From: Anaspis maculata
Taxonomy: Eukaryota; Arthropoda; Insecta; Coleoptera; Scraptiidae
NCBI GenBank assembly: GCA_949128115.1
Contig: OX421965.1
Location: 54,678,012-54,742,011, forward strand
DNA: 64,000 bases
Reading direction: 5' to 3'
The first letter of the stretch is position 1, and each line of letters starts with the position of its first letter. Below, piece after piece: positions 45,051-56,100 of this stretch. A program made the translations under genes and the position numbers. The notes under the pieces are model-generated. The model made no database searches and was not told the origin of the DNA. It saw nothing but the letters and a program-made list of their open reading frames with translations.

Positions 45051-46768
45051 GTATTCGCATCCAATGGATTGACGGGTACCATCCCCTCCATTTTTACCTG
45101 CAATTTTTTACCCCCCCTCCAATAACTTAAAACCCCCGGGTGCGATTTTTGGCGATTTTGGATATGTTGTAGAGCACTCAATTCTGAACAAAATATCAAA
45201 TTTTCAGGACGTCCATATTTTTTCCGAGGTTGAAATTTATCTTTCTTGCACTAATAGGTATAATAATTCACGTCTCACGGTTTTTTCATTAGAGCAAGTT
45301 ATGGAAATAATGTGTTGTGTTGACATGAATGGTGGGATGCTAACTTGATTTTGACGCCTTGATGGATCTGCTATGTATAATCACTAATCAGTCACCTTGA
45401 CGCGCGCGATGCATCCACGAGTGAAAATTCCCGAGAAAATTTCACCGAGTAGTAAATACTTTCCACTCTAGCTGATAACTACTGGAATATCAAGCATGTA
45501 TGAAGAAGGAGATACACGTAGGAAATTGAAAGGTTTCAAAACAGTGCCCTCACGCGCGTCTCGTCTCGTGCAATCCAACTCCATTAGTTTTCTCAACCTC
45601 ACGCAGGGGCCACTGGACAATGCATGGGTATTTTAATTCCCATTCTCTTTAGTACTGCCGCGCTTGACTATCATTTTCTTAAGAATGCTGAGGTAGGCCT
45701 CAAAGTACAGGATGGTATTTGAATTTTCCGCCTATCTCATAAAGGACACTATCGGGTTTGAGCGGATTTTGGGCCACGAGGGACCAGTTTTTTGCCGAAT
45801 TTTGCCACTGCTTTCTCGATTGGTGGAAATCGATCATGTGATATGTATGAGTGTGTAATTTCTCATATTCATGCAAATATCTGTACTGATTGCTTGTCTT
45901 CTTGATGATTATGTGAAGATAATTTTGATCGACCATTGGGCCCAGCCTAATTTCTATGATTTTAGTGAATCTTTCAACTATTTCTCCTGAACCATAAAAC
46001 ATAGGATTCTAATTCTTTCGCTGATGAATAGCTGACTTAAAACAGGACGAGATAGGATACTTTTTGTTTGTCACCGCCCAGCACCCAGCCGCCGATCCCG
46101 GCCGCCGCCCCTCAACGAAAAAAAAAATAAGAAGTCCGATTTCCGAATTTTTGCAGACTCATGCTTCCTCGAGCACTCTAGATCACCTAATCACAAACGA
46201 TGTGACATTTACTTTCTACCGCCTCCTGTGTGAACAACTGAACAATTGTAGTTGAGGCATTTTATTCCTCAACCTAAAGATTTCAACTGACACAACAACT
46301 GAACAAAACTTTGTTCTTTCGCTTATGAGTAACTGACATAATGCTTGAAGGCTATGTTGAGTTTTTTCGCTGCTCCCTTAAGCCATTCTCGAACGAAAAA
46401 CTTCTCAACCAACCAATCCTCAACCTATCGACTCAATGCGTTCTCTAGTGTAGAATTCACATGAGCATTGTACTGAAGCAGTATTCGCGATTCAAATAAT
46501 TTATCCCGCCACAAGTTCTTCCATTTTTAGCTAAGCTGCTTCAGCTTTCCCTCCGTCGAAGATCTAATGAAGATTTGGAACTCTAGAATCGGACCAGCTC
46601 TGCAAAATCAAAAAACTAATTTCCATTTTTATTCCGTTGTTAAACAATGCAAATTCCACTGCTCAATTTGAAGAGGATCTCCGATTTCAAAGTCCGCCAC
46701 TGTATCCAAAACAACTTGAAGAAACAAGAGTCATTGACATGAGGTCCAAACCACCGTCAACATAATAC
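45051..46768. other. Spacer, no gene supported
   Basis: It should contain the missing 5' exon(s) and promoter of the 37706-44827 gene, but I could not identify them. CCGATAGTGTCCTTTA near 45740 (minus) recurs near 52605-52620 (plus), together with AAAATCCGC words, so both are copies of one dispersed repeat. Confidence 0.4.
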
Positions 46769-47033
46769 TGTTACGAGCAGCGATTCTGGAGAACACGCGA
46801 TCTTTCTAGACTCTTCCCATTAGGTCGCAGTGTACAAGTGCGGAGCTCTAATGCATTCCAGAACATGCGTGTAGGCTATGGATCGCGGAACTGAATGGAG
46901 ACTTCAACAGCGAGTTGAGATACTCCTGTCCATTTTGGCGGAGGTGCCGGCTTAACCGCACGTTGGTAATGCCGTAGAATGTATAGGATTTTTCGGAAGT
47001 CGCCTAGAAATCGTATGCTGGGTCACTAAGGAA
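46769..47033 (+). repeat. 5' LTR, truncated
   Basis: It matches 49254-49528 up to ATCGTATGCTGGGTCACT, then the similarity stops. About half of the LTR, including its end and the primer-binding site, is missing. Confidence 0.88.
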
Positions 47034-47094
47034 TATGAAAAAATACTAAGGAAGACGAATTTGGAGCTGATGTCCAAAGGCTGGCTCTTCTAGC

Positions 47095-47342
47095 GTACCC
47101 AATGAGCCTTATGAATAAAGATTAAGCAATTGCTCTTTCTTGATTTTTCTTTCAAGGAAATTCTCAAAAAAACTCAGAAACTTCATGTAATTCATCAATT
47201 TGGGTTTCACTGAGCATTTGAGTAACAGATTGAAATAATAATAATGGTTCAAAGTCCCCTGTCCAAATGTTTCTCCGTTTTTTCTGCAAGAATTCAAGCA
47301 AAAGCAATTGCTCTATCTTTATTCATAAGGCCCAATGTACCC
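47095..47342. repeat. MITE inside the deleted gypsy element
   Basis: GTACCCAATGAGCCTTATGAA pairs with TTCATAAGGCCCAATGTACC, and AAAGATTAAGCAATTGCT with AGCAATTGCTCTATCTTT. It fills the junction where the LTR end and leader are lost. Confidence 0.85.
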
Positions 47343-47418
47343 AGCGCACCACTTGACAGACATCATAAGAGATAACTTCGTCTATGGAATTTGAGACCAA
47401 GATCTGTGTGAGATAGTA

Positions 47419-47860
47419 ATGATCAAAAACCCAGTCGACATCAGCGACGCACTGACTCAGGCGATCTTCATTGAGGGAGTCAAAGAGGTTTGCAGTTGTC
47501 AAGTCAAGGCGGTGGGCGTTGAGGAATCCGGAGGTACTGCCGAGAAATCGATCGAGGAAATGTATGAGGAAATCCTCAACTCATTATTGTCTCGGAACAA
47601 TTCCCAAGACTAGCCAAAACCTGGAGAAAGGTCGCGTTGCTTCGGATGTGAAAAACTAGGACATCTTCGTCGAGACTGCAAGCAATGGTCGAGTTTAGCA
47701 GACCATTCCATGGTGGAAGGGGGAGCCGCTGATCGAGGAGGTCATCAATCAAAAGAAAGCAATCGCACAAGAGGAAGACCGCGTTGCTTCAACTGTGGAA
47801 AGGATGACCACCTGCAGCGTGATTGCTGGCAACAGTACCGTTCAGCAGACTGTTCCATGC
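47419..47860 (+). pseudogene. gag: gypsy Gag C-terminus with two zinc knuckles
   Basis: A frame from 47419 (MIKNPVDISDALTQAIF) gives the end of capsid. The nucleocapsid appears in another frame as CFGCEKLGHLRRDC and CFNCGKDDHLQRDC, both good C-x2-C-x4-H-x4-C knuckles at about 47640-47830. Frame changes separate them, so Gag is broken. Confidence 0.8.
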
Positions 47861-48038
47861 TAGAACGGGGAGATGCTGATCGATGAAGTCAACATCGTCC
47901 TGGAAAGAGTCATGGCAATGGCAACACGGATGATCTTTCTCGAAGACCACGCAACAAGGACTACAGGTACGGCAAGAGTGTGAACCAGCAGATTGGCAGC
48001 AGCGCGAGGATTCAGCCATCGGTTCACTTGCTGGAAGA

Positions 48039-49316
48039 AAGTAACTTGGCCAGGACAGAGTAACAGTAAAATTCGAGAATGAGCTGCTGAAGAGAGTCTG
48101 GGAGAGTCCTAATGAGAAGAAGGAGAGGGTCCAGTTGGTACCTCCCAAGAAGAGAGTGAAAGAAGTCCCGAAGGAGATGCACGATGGCGTTACTGGAGGG
48201 CACCTTGGGGTGAAGAAGACGTTGGCCAAGGTGCGCGAGCGGTTCTACTGGGTGAACTGCCGGAACGACGTGGAAACATTGTGTCGCCAGTGCAAGATTT
48301 GTGCGGCCGGCAAAAGACCAAGAACTCGCAGCCGAGGGGAGCTGAAGACTCACAATGTTGGAGCGTCTTTTGAACGCATCGCGATCGATGTGGCTGGCCC
48401 GTTCCCGACAACGGAAGATGGCAACAAATACATCCTGGTTGCCATGGACTACTTTAGCAAGTGGCCGGAAGCGTACGCACTACCCAACCGATAGCTTCTA
48501 CAGTGGCGAAGGTGCTGGTGGATGATTTGATTAGCCGTTTCGGAGTACCTCTGGAATCACACTCAGACCAGGAACGAAACTTCGAATCCAACACGTGTTC
48601 CAAGGTGTCTGTACTCTACTTGGGATACAGAAGACTAGGACGACACCCCTCCACCCACGGTCCGACGAAATGATTAAACGGTTCAACAGGACGATAAAAT
48701 AGCACCTGTCAAAGGTCGTTGACGAGCATCAGCGAAACTGGGGTCGTGATCTGCCAATATTTCTAATGGCGTATCACGCTGCCATTCACGACACCACGGG
48801 AGAAACACCGACACGTGTCCATTTTGGCCCAGAGCTTCGCCTCCCCTGCGATTCACAATTTGGCACGCCAGAGAATGATCCTGAAGACATCCTTAAATAC
48901 GTCGACGACCTGAGGCAAAGAATGTGCGACATCCACGAGTTGGTTCAGAAACGGACCTGAGTCGCCACCGATAGAATGAAGACGTGCTACGACTTGGAGG
49001 CTAACTCCACGGAATTTCAAGCAGGAGACCTGGTCTGGTTGTACAGTCCTCAACGCCAAAAAGGAAGGTCTCCGAAGTTTCATCCGTCGAGGGAAGGACC
49101 GTACACGGTGGTCAAGAGGAATGATGACGTCGTGTATAGAATCCAGCGAGCCCCGAGAGCCAAGATCAAAGTTGCCCACCTTGATCGCCTTGCACGTTAC
49201 TCGGAAAGTAACTGTGAGGCTATTCGGGACGAACAGGCTCAAGAGGGGGGCAATGTTACGAGCAGCGATACTAGAGAACACGCGATGTTTCTCTTTCCAT
49301 TAGGTCGCAGTGTGAG
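48039..49316 (+). pseudogene. gypsy integrase, frameshifts and an in-frame stop
   Basis: The H-H-C-C finger (HDGVTGGHLGVKK ... CRQCKICAAGK, 48180-48320) is followed by the core start IDVAGPFPTTEDG with its Asp and YFSKWPEAYAL. The frame is lost near 48490, and the region of the second catalytic Asp reads SHSDQERNF where D-N-G would be expected. The C-terminal part (48719-49316) shows FLMAYHAAIHDTTGETP and the chromatin-binding-like GPYTVVKRNDDVVYRIQ, with a TGA at 48958. The coding frame runs into the 3' LTR (GGNVTSS). Confidence 0.85.
49241..49253 (+). promoter_or_regulatory. Polypurine tract of the deleted gypsy element
   Basis: AAGAGGGGGGCAA directly precedes the TGTTACG start of the 3' LTR. 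Confidence 0.8.
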
Positions 49317-49780
49317 AGTTTGGAGCTCTAGTGCATTCCAGAACATGCTTATAGGCTTCGGCCCGTGGAACTGAATAAAAACTTCAACAGTGAGTTCGGA
49401 TACATGTGTTCATTTTGGCGGAGGTGCCGTTTACCGCACGTTGGTAATGCTCGCGAAATGTGTAGGATTTTTCGGGAGTCGCCTAGAAATCGTATGCCGG
49501 GTCACTGTGGAATTTGCTGGAGAACCTATGAGACATTCGAGATCAATAGTCGCAGATATATAAAGCACCGATAATCAGCCTATGGAGTAGTATTGAACTG
49601 GAAGTGATCGAGAACGATGGAAGCGAGAGTACCAGCGATATTCCCAAGCGCAATAATTATTGCTAAAGTGTATTTATTGTAGTACGCAGAAAGAAACAGT
49701 GTATGTTTTGAAACGATCGTCTCAATTATAATTGAACCCGTACGCGAACGTCTACATTCAGTACGAACCCGTACGTAACA
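49254..49780 (+). repeat. 3' LTR, full length (527 bp)
   Basis: TGTTACG...CGTAACA. It holds a TATATAAA-like box near 49556-49563 and the shared GCGGAGGTGCCG block. It is the reference copy for the solo LTR at 13667 and the fragment at 28745. Confidence 0.92.
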
Positions 49781-50120
49781 ATACCTACGTCTCAATCCGA
49801 CAGCCCAATTTAAGCTCCTTGAAGGCGCGCGGCGGTACTTGGGTGACCACTCCTGAAACAGGCTATCCAACCAAAATATCTAGAGATCTGTCCAATTGAG
49901 ACAAGGCAGAAGGTTAGAATAAGTCACGTTCGCCCAGGAAGACTGACGGAACGTGCTGGATTTGTTAAAGAGTGGGACATAACGCGGGATCTTGCATCTT
50001 GTCGACAGAGCTAGGTCAACACCAAAACAGAGTCTCATTTCTGACTTTTCCTTGGAAGTTTTTCACGAATACTTGATAAGGGGATTGAACAAAAAGGCCT
50101 GAAATGAGTCGAAGTCAGTA

Positions 50121-50651
50121 TTAAGCTAAAGTGGCCCATACACACGCATGCAAGTGCTAAGACTTACCTGCACAGGTCTAGGCTCGCATGCAAGTATCAG
50201 TGTGTATTGGTGTGTATGTGTCAAAACTGACGGCGCGTTCAGTTCTAGGCACGGCTCGAAGCGAATCTGTCAACGACTGATTTTTAGAGCAAGTGCGAAG
50301 GTGAGTGTGTGTGTGTGTGTATGTTCAGATTTCCCTTCGCGCCAAGCCCAGCTGGACATATTCTACATATTTTCGTATCACTCAGCGGCAGGATCCCCAA
50401 AAATGGCAAGATGGTCCAGGAAGCAAGAAACCGTCCTGAGGGAGTTGATTGAATTATGTAAATAAACTTATTTTTCGTTCATTTTGACAGCTTTTTAACC
50501 TCGTTTTTGACTGAACTGACAAATCTTGACGCACTTGCGTGAATCTCGGCTTGAATAGTGTGTGGTGAAAAACACGTTTCGAACCTGCGCGCGGACTTAC
50601 CTGAACGTGCTTGCTCGCGTGCTTGCATGCGTAGTGTATGGGCCACTTAAG
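50121..50651. repeat. MITE with TTAA-proximal GTGGCCCATACAC ends
   Basis: AAAGTGGCCCATACACACGCATGCAAG on the left pairs with CTTGCATGCGTAGTGTATGGGCCACTT on the right. It contains a (GT)n run near 50305-50325 and several TTGCATGC words. TTAAG occurs at both edges. Confidence 0.82.
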
Positions 50652-51047
50652 AGGTTGATTTTCTTTTTCACAAACTTTGACGAAGAAACCAAATTGATTT
50701 TGGTTGATTTGGATCCGGACGGATAACCGACCGTATGTGAAACTTCACAGAGTTGGAACGAGGCTATCAGGCTCTGTCACTCTTGAATTATTTCCCTCAA
50801 CTTACTGTCCTGGGTTTTTTACGGTCGATTCGGAACAATCTGTGTAGTGCTAAGGAAAAAGAGTGCTTTGGAGTTGTGTGGATTGTGTAGAAGTTTTGTG
50901 CTCGCGTCAGGGAAGTCAATCCAACGTTGTCACGGACCCTTTCGTTTCAAAATGGCCACACAAACTCAACGATTCTAGCCTTCGCCTCCAGCTGTACCAA
51001 GCCTATCTGAATCTGGATTCCATTTGGGGAGTTAGTGGAACATAGTT
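50652..51047. other. No gene seen
   Basis: Short frames only; nothing recognised. Confidence 0.4.
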
Positions 51048-51390
51048 TCACCTCACGTAGGCCTTATTATTCGGCCCATTGTACCCCTCTTCCGGACCAG
51101 ACGGACTTACCGAGCCGCAATGTGGTGCCTGGATGTTTGAGATGGTCGGTCCATCCAAGCACTGGGGCCGACAAGCGCACGGTTGGCCTAGACTCCGTCT
51201 GCCATCCCTAAACCGCAGGTGCGGATGTCCGATACATTCACGCTCCCTGCGCCGGTACGTTTCCGACTTCATCAGCCTCTCGACCACGCTGCCGGTTTTC
51301 CTCTACACATCGCCGTGCTGCCGGCTGGAAGCATATATACTCGGGGGGTTTGCCTAAGACCACCCGAGGAGGAGTTTCAGACCGGCTTCA
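51048..51390 (-). repeat. GC-rich dispersed segment, copy A
   Basis: It shares with 51663-51960, in the same order and orientation, AATGTGGTGCCTGGATGTTTGA, GTCCATCCAAGCACTGGG, GCGCACGGTTG and GGTTTGCC blocks. It is richer in G+C than the surroundings. On the minus strand each copy ends in a donor-like word (GGTAAGT here), so it could be a duplicated exon or the untranslated end of a non-LTR element. I cannot decide. Confidence 0.65.
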
Positions 51391-51662
51391 AATCAGATTA
51401 ACAACGCCTTGTCTCCCATCCAACCCTTGGTAGCGGCCAGCTTCGCTACAGTCAAGTTATCACCCGACTGGAGCGGCCTACTACATGCTTCGTCCTTCTC
51501 GTACCAAGCCCATTTCACTGAACTGAATGAAACGCCATTATTTTTCTCCTCGCTCATGTAACCAAGAACGCAAGGCAAGTTAAATGACGGTCCATCGTTA
51601 ATGATCATTGAGCTTTATAATGTGTCTAGGGACTCAAGGGTATCGGATAGAATCTGGATTTA

Positions 51663-51970
51663 GGATTTATTTGGTGGAGGGTTAATGAAACATTGTTCCA
51701 CCTGGCACGTAGGCCCCGCTATTGGGCCCACTGTATTCTTTCCCAGACCAGCCGTACTCACTGAGTCACAATGTGGTGCCTGGATGTTTGATGGTGAGTC
51801 CATCCAAGCACTGGGACCGAGACGCGCACGGTTGACCTGATTTCTGTCTTCAACGTCCGGCGTAGGTGAGGATGTCCGACACTCCGTCGATTTTCCTCTA
51901 CACGTTGCTGTACTGCCGGTTGCAAGCGTGATGTACTCGGAGGGTTTGCCCATAACCACCATAGTCGTCT
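51663..51970 (-). repeat. GC-rich dispersed segment, copy B
   Basis: Diverged partner of 51048-51390, about 75-80% similar by eye, with a donor-like AGTGAGT at the equivalent place. Confidence 0.65.
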
Positions 51971-52042
51971 TCGTCATACATCAAGTGGGCGCTATTTTTG
52001 CTGCCTAGTGTAATATAGTGTTATCCTCCGTGTTATCCAGAA

Positions 52043-52111
52043 ATGTCACTTTTCGATTGTGAAGCACATTATAGAATAGAGGGCAGAAACTTCTATGGTG
52101 CATCAAAGCCG
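52043..52111 (+). CDS. Candidate first coding exon of an unknown gene
   Basis: ATG followed by 22 codons (MSLFDCEAHYRIEGRNFYG) ends at a good donor CCG|GTAAGG. The first 15 bases also match small repeats near 53658 and 53870, so this could be a repeat edge. The possible downstream exon at 52749-52897 starts in a different phase, so one more exon would be needed to join them. Confidence 0.35.
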
Positions 52112-52748
52112 GTAAGGAGAAAAACATCAATTCATCATTCGAATAATAATTATCTCGAAATTATTCTTTCATTCTGCCTTGTGAGAAGGCGATTCTTTCG
52201 AAATTCTTCATAATTTGGTTTCTCATCGCAAGAGTTTCTAGGTATTAAAAAAGAGACGAGTTCAATACATGGTATTATTCCACTTGCCTCCGCCATCTTG
52301 AATCTTGACAGTTCTCTCATCTTGAGGTTTGGATTTTGTTGTCTATTTATTTAGCTAATCAGTGATACCAAGTTTGTTGCAATCGGATAAAAAACAAATA
52401 TTTAACGAGAAAAATAAAACAGTTCATTTTTTTTTTGACTTACCCGAACGTCCGACATACATCATGTTGAAAAAAAATATTTTTCGCTATGATGTCCGCA
52501 TTACCACTTCATCAAATTTTGCCCAGTGTAAGATGATGATATTACTAGTGTGTATACAAAAAATCATGGAGTGGTAATGCGGACATCATGCCAAGCCCAA
52601 AATCCGCCCAAACCCGATAGTGTCCTTTACGGAGTTGACACAAAATTTCATCTTTTTGATTTTGCAGCGATAACTTCTTCCCTCGTTGACAGATTTTAAA
52701 AATCTGCAGCTCATATTGAAGCTAAAACTTTAGGTGAAAAGACTTCAG

Positions 52749-52897
52749 GATCAGAACTGACTCGAAACAAACAGTCAGAATCAAGGGTTCCTTCTATGAA
52801 AAGTGGCCCAAATCTGAAACGCCGTCGACAGCCCGTTTGGAAGAAGCATTTGGTGAAGGTGATGTCTCCTTCGGAGAAATCATTTATTCTGAATACG
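52749..52897 (+). CDS. Candidate internal exon of an unknown gene
   Basis: After GACTTCAG the frame reads RTDSKQTVRIKGSFYEKWP, then LEEAFGEGDVSFGEIIYSEY, and ends at TACG|GTAAGG. The composition is protein-like and both splice signs are good, but I know no homologue. RIKGSFY here and RIEGRNFY in the 52043 exon look alike. Confidence 0.4.
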
Positions 52898-53495
52898 GTA
52901 AGGTTTTTCTTGCTTGTCCTAGACAAGAATTGTAGGTGAAGAAATCCAATTACAAATGCATGTTCAAGAAGGAGAAACAGTCCCTTGTTCACCTGAAATT
53001 GGTCGTAGCCATCACTACGAAAATCAATACAATGAATTACCCTCGAGGGGTAATTTACCCTCGGGAGGTTTTTCGAGGGGCAAACCGCTGGGAAGTCTGG
53101 TGTACATGCCGGAGGAAGTCCAAGGGAAGTCCGGGGGAAGTCCGGAGGAAGTCCGGGAGAAGTCCGAGGAAGTCTGAGGGAAACCTTACGAGGGGGAAGT
53201 CTGGTGTACAGAATTTGACCAGCGGTTTGCCCCTCGGAGTTTTTGGAGCAAAAATAAGGTGACAAGCTGGAGCGCTGGGAGAATACGGACGGCCGATGAC
53301 CGCTGATAGTTTCGCTCCCTAACTTTGCAGGTGCCATCAGCCGTAGTTGTAGCCCCCCAGCTTGTCACTTTATTTTTGTTCCAAAAACTCATCCTACTGA
53401 AAATAGAAAGTGTATGGGATATATGCTAATTTTTCTGAAGTAGAAATAAGACATTAGTGAATGGACTATATGATAGTGGATATTTTTGGACCTAC

Positions 53496-53616
53496 CTTTT
53501 TACAATATTTTTGACCATCTTCATCTGGAAGTACTAAATCATTCACATCTACGTATAAATATCTCCTGAAACCTTCGTTTATTGGGTCCTTGAACTCTTG
53601 TTCTGTTAATAGTGGT
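53496..53616 (-). CDS. Candidate internal exon (minus strand)
   Basis: Between an acceptor-like TTTTTTTCTAG and a donor AAAAAG|GTAGGT the frame reads VKPLLTEQEFKDPINEGF, then LYVDVNDLVLPDEDGQKYC. Acyltransferases of the carnitine type have a similar VKPLLTxxEF word, but the rest does not fit, so no function is given. No neighbouring exon was found. Confidence 0.35.
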
Positions 53617-53689
53617 TTAACTCTAGAAAAAAATTCACCTGTTGTATATACCATTCACGTTGTAAATTCAGATATGTCACTTTTTGATT

Positions 53690-53721
53690 GATGGATGGAT
53701 GAATGGATGGATGGATGCGAT
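53690..53721. repeat. (GATG)n microsatellite
   Basis: About seven imperfect units of GATG. Confidence 0.8.
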
Positions 53722-53913
53722 GGCCGTATAACCTATTTTGTCGAGTAGGTACCTACCTAGATACCTGTTTTCTCTGGAAACCCAACAAAAGATATATGTG
53801 TTGGAAGAAACCTGACCCGATCAAATACTAGCCTCATCTTACAAGATCGCACGGTCAATTAAAAAAGTGACATTTCTGAAATTCACAACTTGAATGGGAT
53901 TAACCGAGGGATA

Positions 53914-56100
53914 TACCGGGTGGGCCATAATAAACCGGAATACTTTTTTTGCCTATAAAATTTTTATTCCCCGACCGATTTTCTCAAAAATGGTACCAAC
54001 GGAAAGCCAAAATAGACTAGGTCGTACACCACAAAAGTCTAAATGGCCGTCACTTCAAAATTCAAGATGGCGGGATTGTTTGAATATACACCTTCTTTTG
54101 TTTTCGTTCTTTTTGTTCAAAAGTTATGAAAACTGTTAAAACAACAACATAATCGGAAAGAATGGAGCTTTTCTCACAATTCAAGATCATTCCGAGCTTA
54201 TCTGTCCCATTCGTTCTGGAGTTATAGCGAAATTAGAAAAGGCCTATTTCACATGTTCTGACCAGAAATGATGTTTATATACTTTGGTTTCCTGCCTATA
54301 AAATTTTTATTCTTTGACCGATTTTGACGGGAATGGTACCAACGGAAAGCCAATAGACTAGGTCGTACACCACAAAAGTCAAAATGGCCGTCACTTTAAA
54401 ATTCAAGATGGCGGGATTGTTTGAATATACACCTTCTTTTGTTTTCGTTCTTTTTGTTCGAAAGTTATGAAAACTGTTAAAACAACAACATAATCGGAAA
54501 GAATGGAGCTTTTCTCACAATTCAAGATCATTCCGAGCTTAGTCGCTCCATTCGTTCTAGAGTTATAGCGAAATTAAAAAAGGCCTTCTTCACATGTCCT
54601 GACCAGAAATGATGGATTCAAATTTTGGTTTCCTGTCTCCCAAATTTTTGTTTTTTGGGACCGATTCCACAAAAATTGGTGTCAATGGGGCCTTGCACTG
54701 CCATTTTTACACACCGAGGGCGCCACGACCGTTGGGGGCAAATTCGACGATTTTGACGGCGTTGACGCTTCAGCGACCGACGTCCGTCATTTTATGTCTT
54801 GATTTGAAATTTGGATAACCTCTGTTTCTTGCTTGACGTCTCCAGTCACTGTCAGTTACTGGTCAAACTACTCAAACTCCCCTGTTTTTCGCGTCGTTAC
54901 GGCCGCTTTATCGAAGTAGGCGCCCCCTACGGTAGTGGCGACCTCACGTTGAGTTTTTCAATTGCAAGGCCCCATTGAATTACCGAAATGAGTTTGATGG
55001 ACAATATCATGGCGATCAAAAGAACCTGATTTTTTTTCAAGGCTCTGCGCATCTTTACGAAAAGTTCGAAATCACTGGTGGACGCCAGTTAATATTAAGT
55101 TCCATTAGTATCAATTTAGTATTGTAACAGTATTGTTATGGAAAAGTTATAAAACAATTTGTTTTGTTGTATTTTATGATTTATCTTCTCAACAGATCAA
55201 GCGCTGCGTTATCTTCAGGTAAATACGGAAAAACTTGTATTTTTCAGTTTTGTCCGCCATCTTGGAGTAGATCAGGTTCTTTCGATCGCCATGATAATGC
55301 CATCAAAGCTTATCTTAATCGAATATCCATTGACACCAATTTTTGTGGAATCGGTCCCGAAAAACAAAAATTTGGGAGGCAGGAAACCAAAATTTAAATC
55401 CCTCATTTCTGGTCAGAACATGTGGAGAAGGCCTCTTCTAATTTCGCTTCAACTCCAGAACGAATAGAGCGAATAAGCTCGGAATGGTCTTGAATTGTGA
55501 GAAAAACTCCATTCTCTCCGATTATGTTGTTGTTTTTACAGTTTTCATAGTTTTTGAACAAAAAGGACGAAACCACAAGAAGGTGTATATTCAAACAATT
55601 CCGCGATCTTGAATTTTGAAGTGACGGACATTTTGACTTTTGTGGTGTACGACCTAGTCTATTGGCTTCCCGTTGGTACTGTTTCCGTCAAAATCGGTCA
55701 AGGAATGAAAATTTTATAGGCAAGCAACCAAAATTTAAAAACATTATTTCTGGTCAGAACATGTGAAGTAGGCTTTTTTTGATTTCTATATAACTCCAGA
55801 ACGAATGGACCGAATAAGCTCGGAATGGTCTTGAATTGTAAGAAAAACTCCATTCTTTCCGATTATGTTGTTGCTTTTACATTTTTTATAACTTTTGAAT
55901 AAAAAGAACGAAAACAAAAGAAGGTGTATATTCAAACATTTCCGCCATCTTGAATTTCGAAGTGACGGACATTTTGACTTTTGTGGTGTACGACCTAGTC
56001 TATTGGCTCTCCGTTGGTACCATTCCCGTCGAAATCGGTCAGGGAATAGAAATTTTATAGGCAAAAAAAAGTATTCCGGTTTATTATGGTCCACCCGGTA
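53914..56100. mobile_element. Foldback element, ends TACCGGGTGG(G/A)CCATAATAAACC, with duplicated arms
   Basis: The tips TACCGGGTGGGCCATAATAAAC and GTTTATTATGGTCCACCCGGTA pair over the full arms. Each arm contains two tandem copies of a unit of about 340 bp (left 53940-54270 and 54275-54625, right 55385-55735 and 55740-56080) carrying GACTAGGTCGTACACCACAAAAGTC. The left arm is interrupted by the MITE at 54684-54976, and the undisturbed equivalent (ATTGACACCAATTTTTGTGG) is seen at about 55330-55350. It has no coding capacity. Confidence 0.9.
54684..54976. mobile_element. MITE (AATGGGGCCTTGCA ends), copy 2
   Basis: Same family as 13796-14090, inserted in one arm of the foldback. Ends are AATGGGGCCTTGCA and TGCAAGGCCCCATT. 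Confidence 0.9.

Larger units (their letters stand above)
46769..49780 (+). mobile_element. Internally deleted gypsy element (gag and integrase only), TSD ATAC
   Basis: It starts TGTTACGAGCAGCG and ends CGTACGTAACA, with a perfect 4-bp duplication ATAC on both sides (46765-46768 and 49781-49784). The left LTR is cut short at about 47033; the right LTR is full length. The inside has a Gag nucleocapsid and an integrase but no protease, RT or RNase H. The LTRs differ at many positions, so the insertion is old. Confidence 0.92.

Noticed and set aside
45700..46002. Minus-strand frame of 100 codons upstream of the long gene
   Set aside because: Part of its sequence recurs near 52600 as a dispersed repeat, and no donor links it in phase to the first exon found.
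51410..51480. 5S rRNA-like word GGTTGGATGGGAGAC on the minus strand
   Set aside because: Only this short word matches; the rest of a 5S gene, including its internal promoter, is not there.
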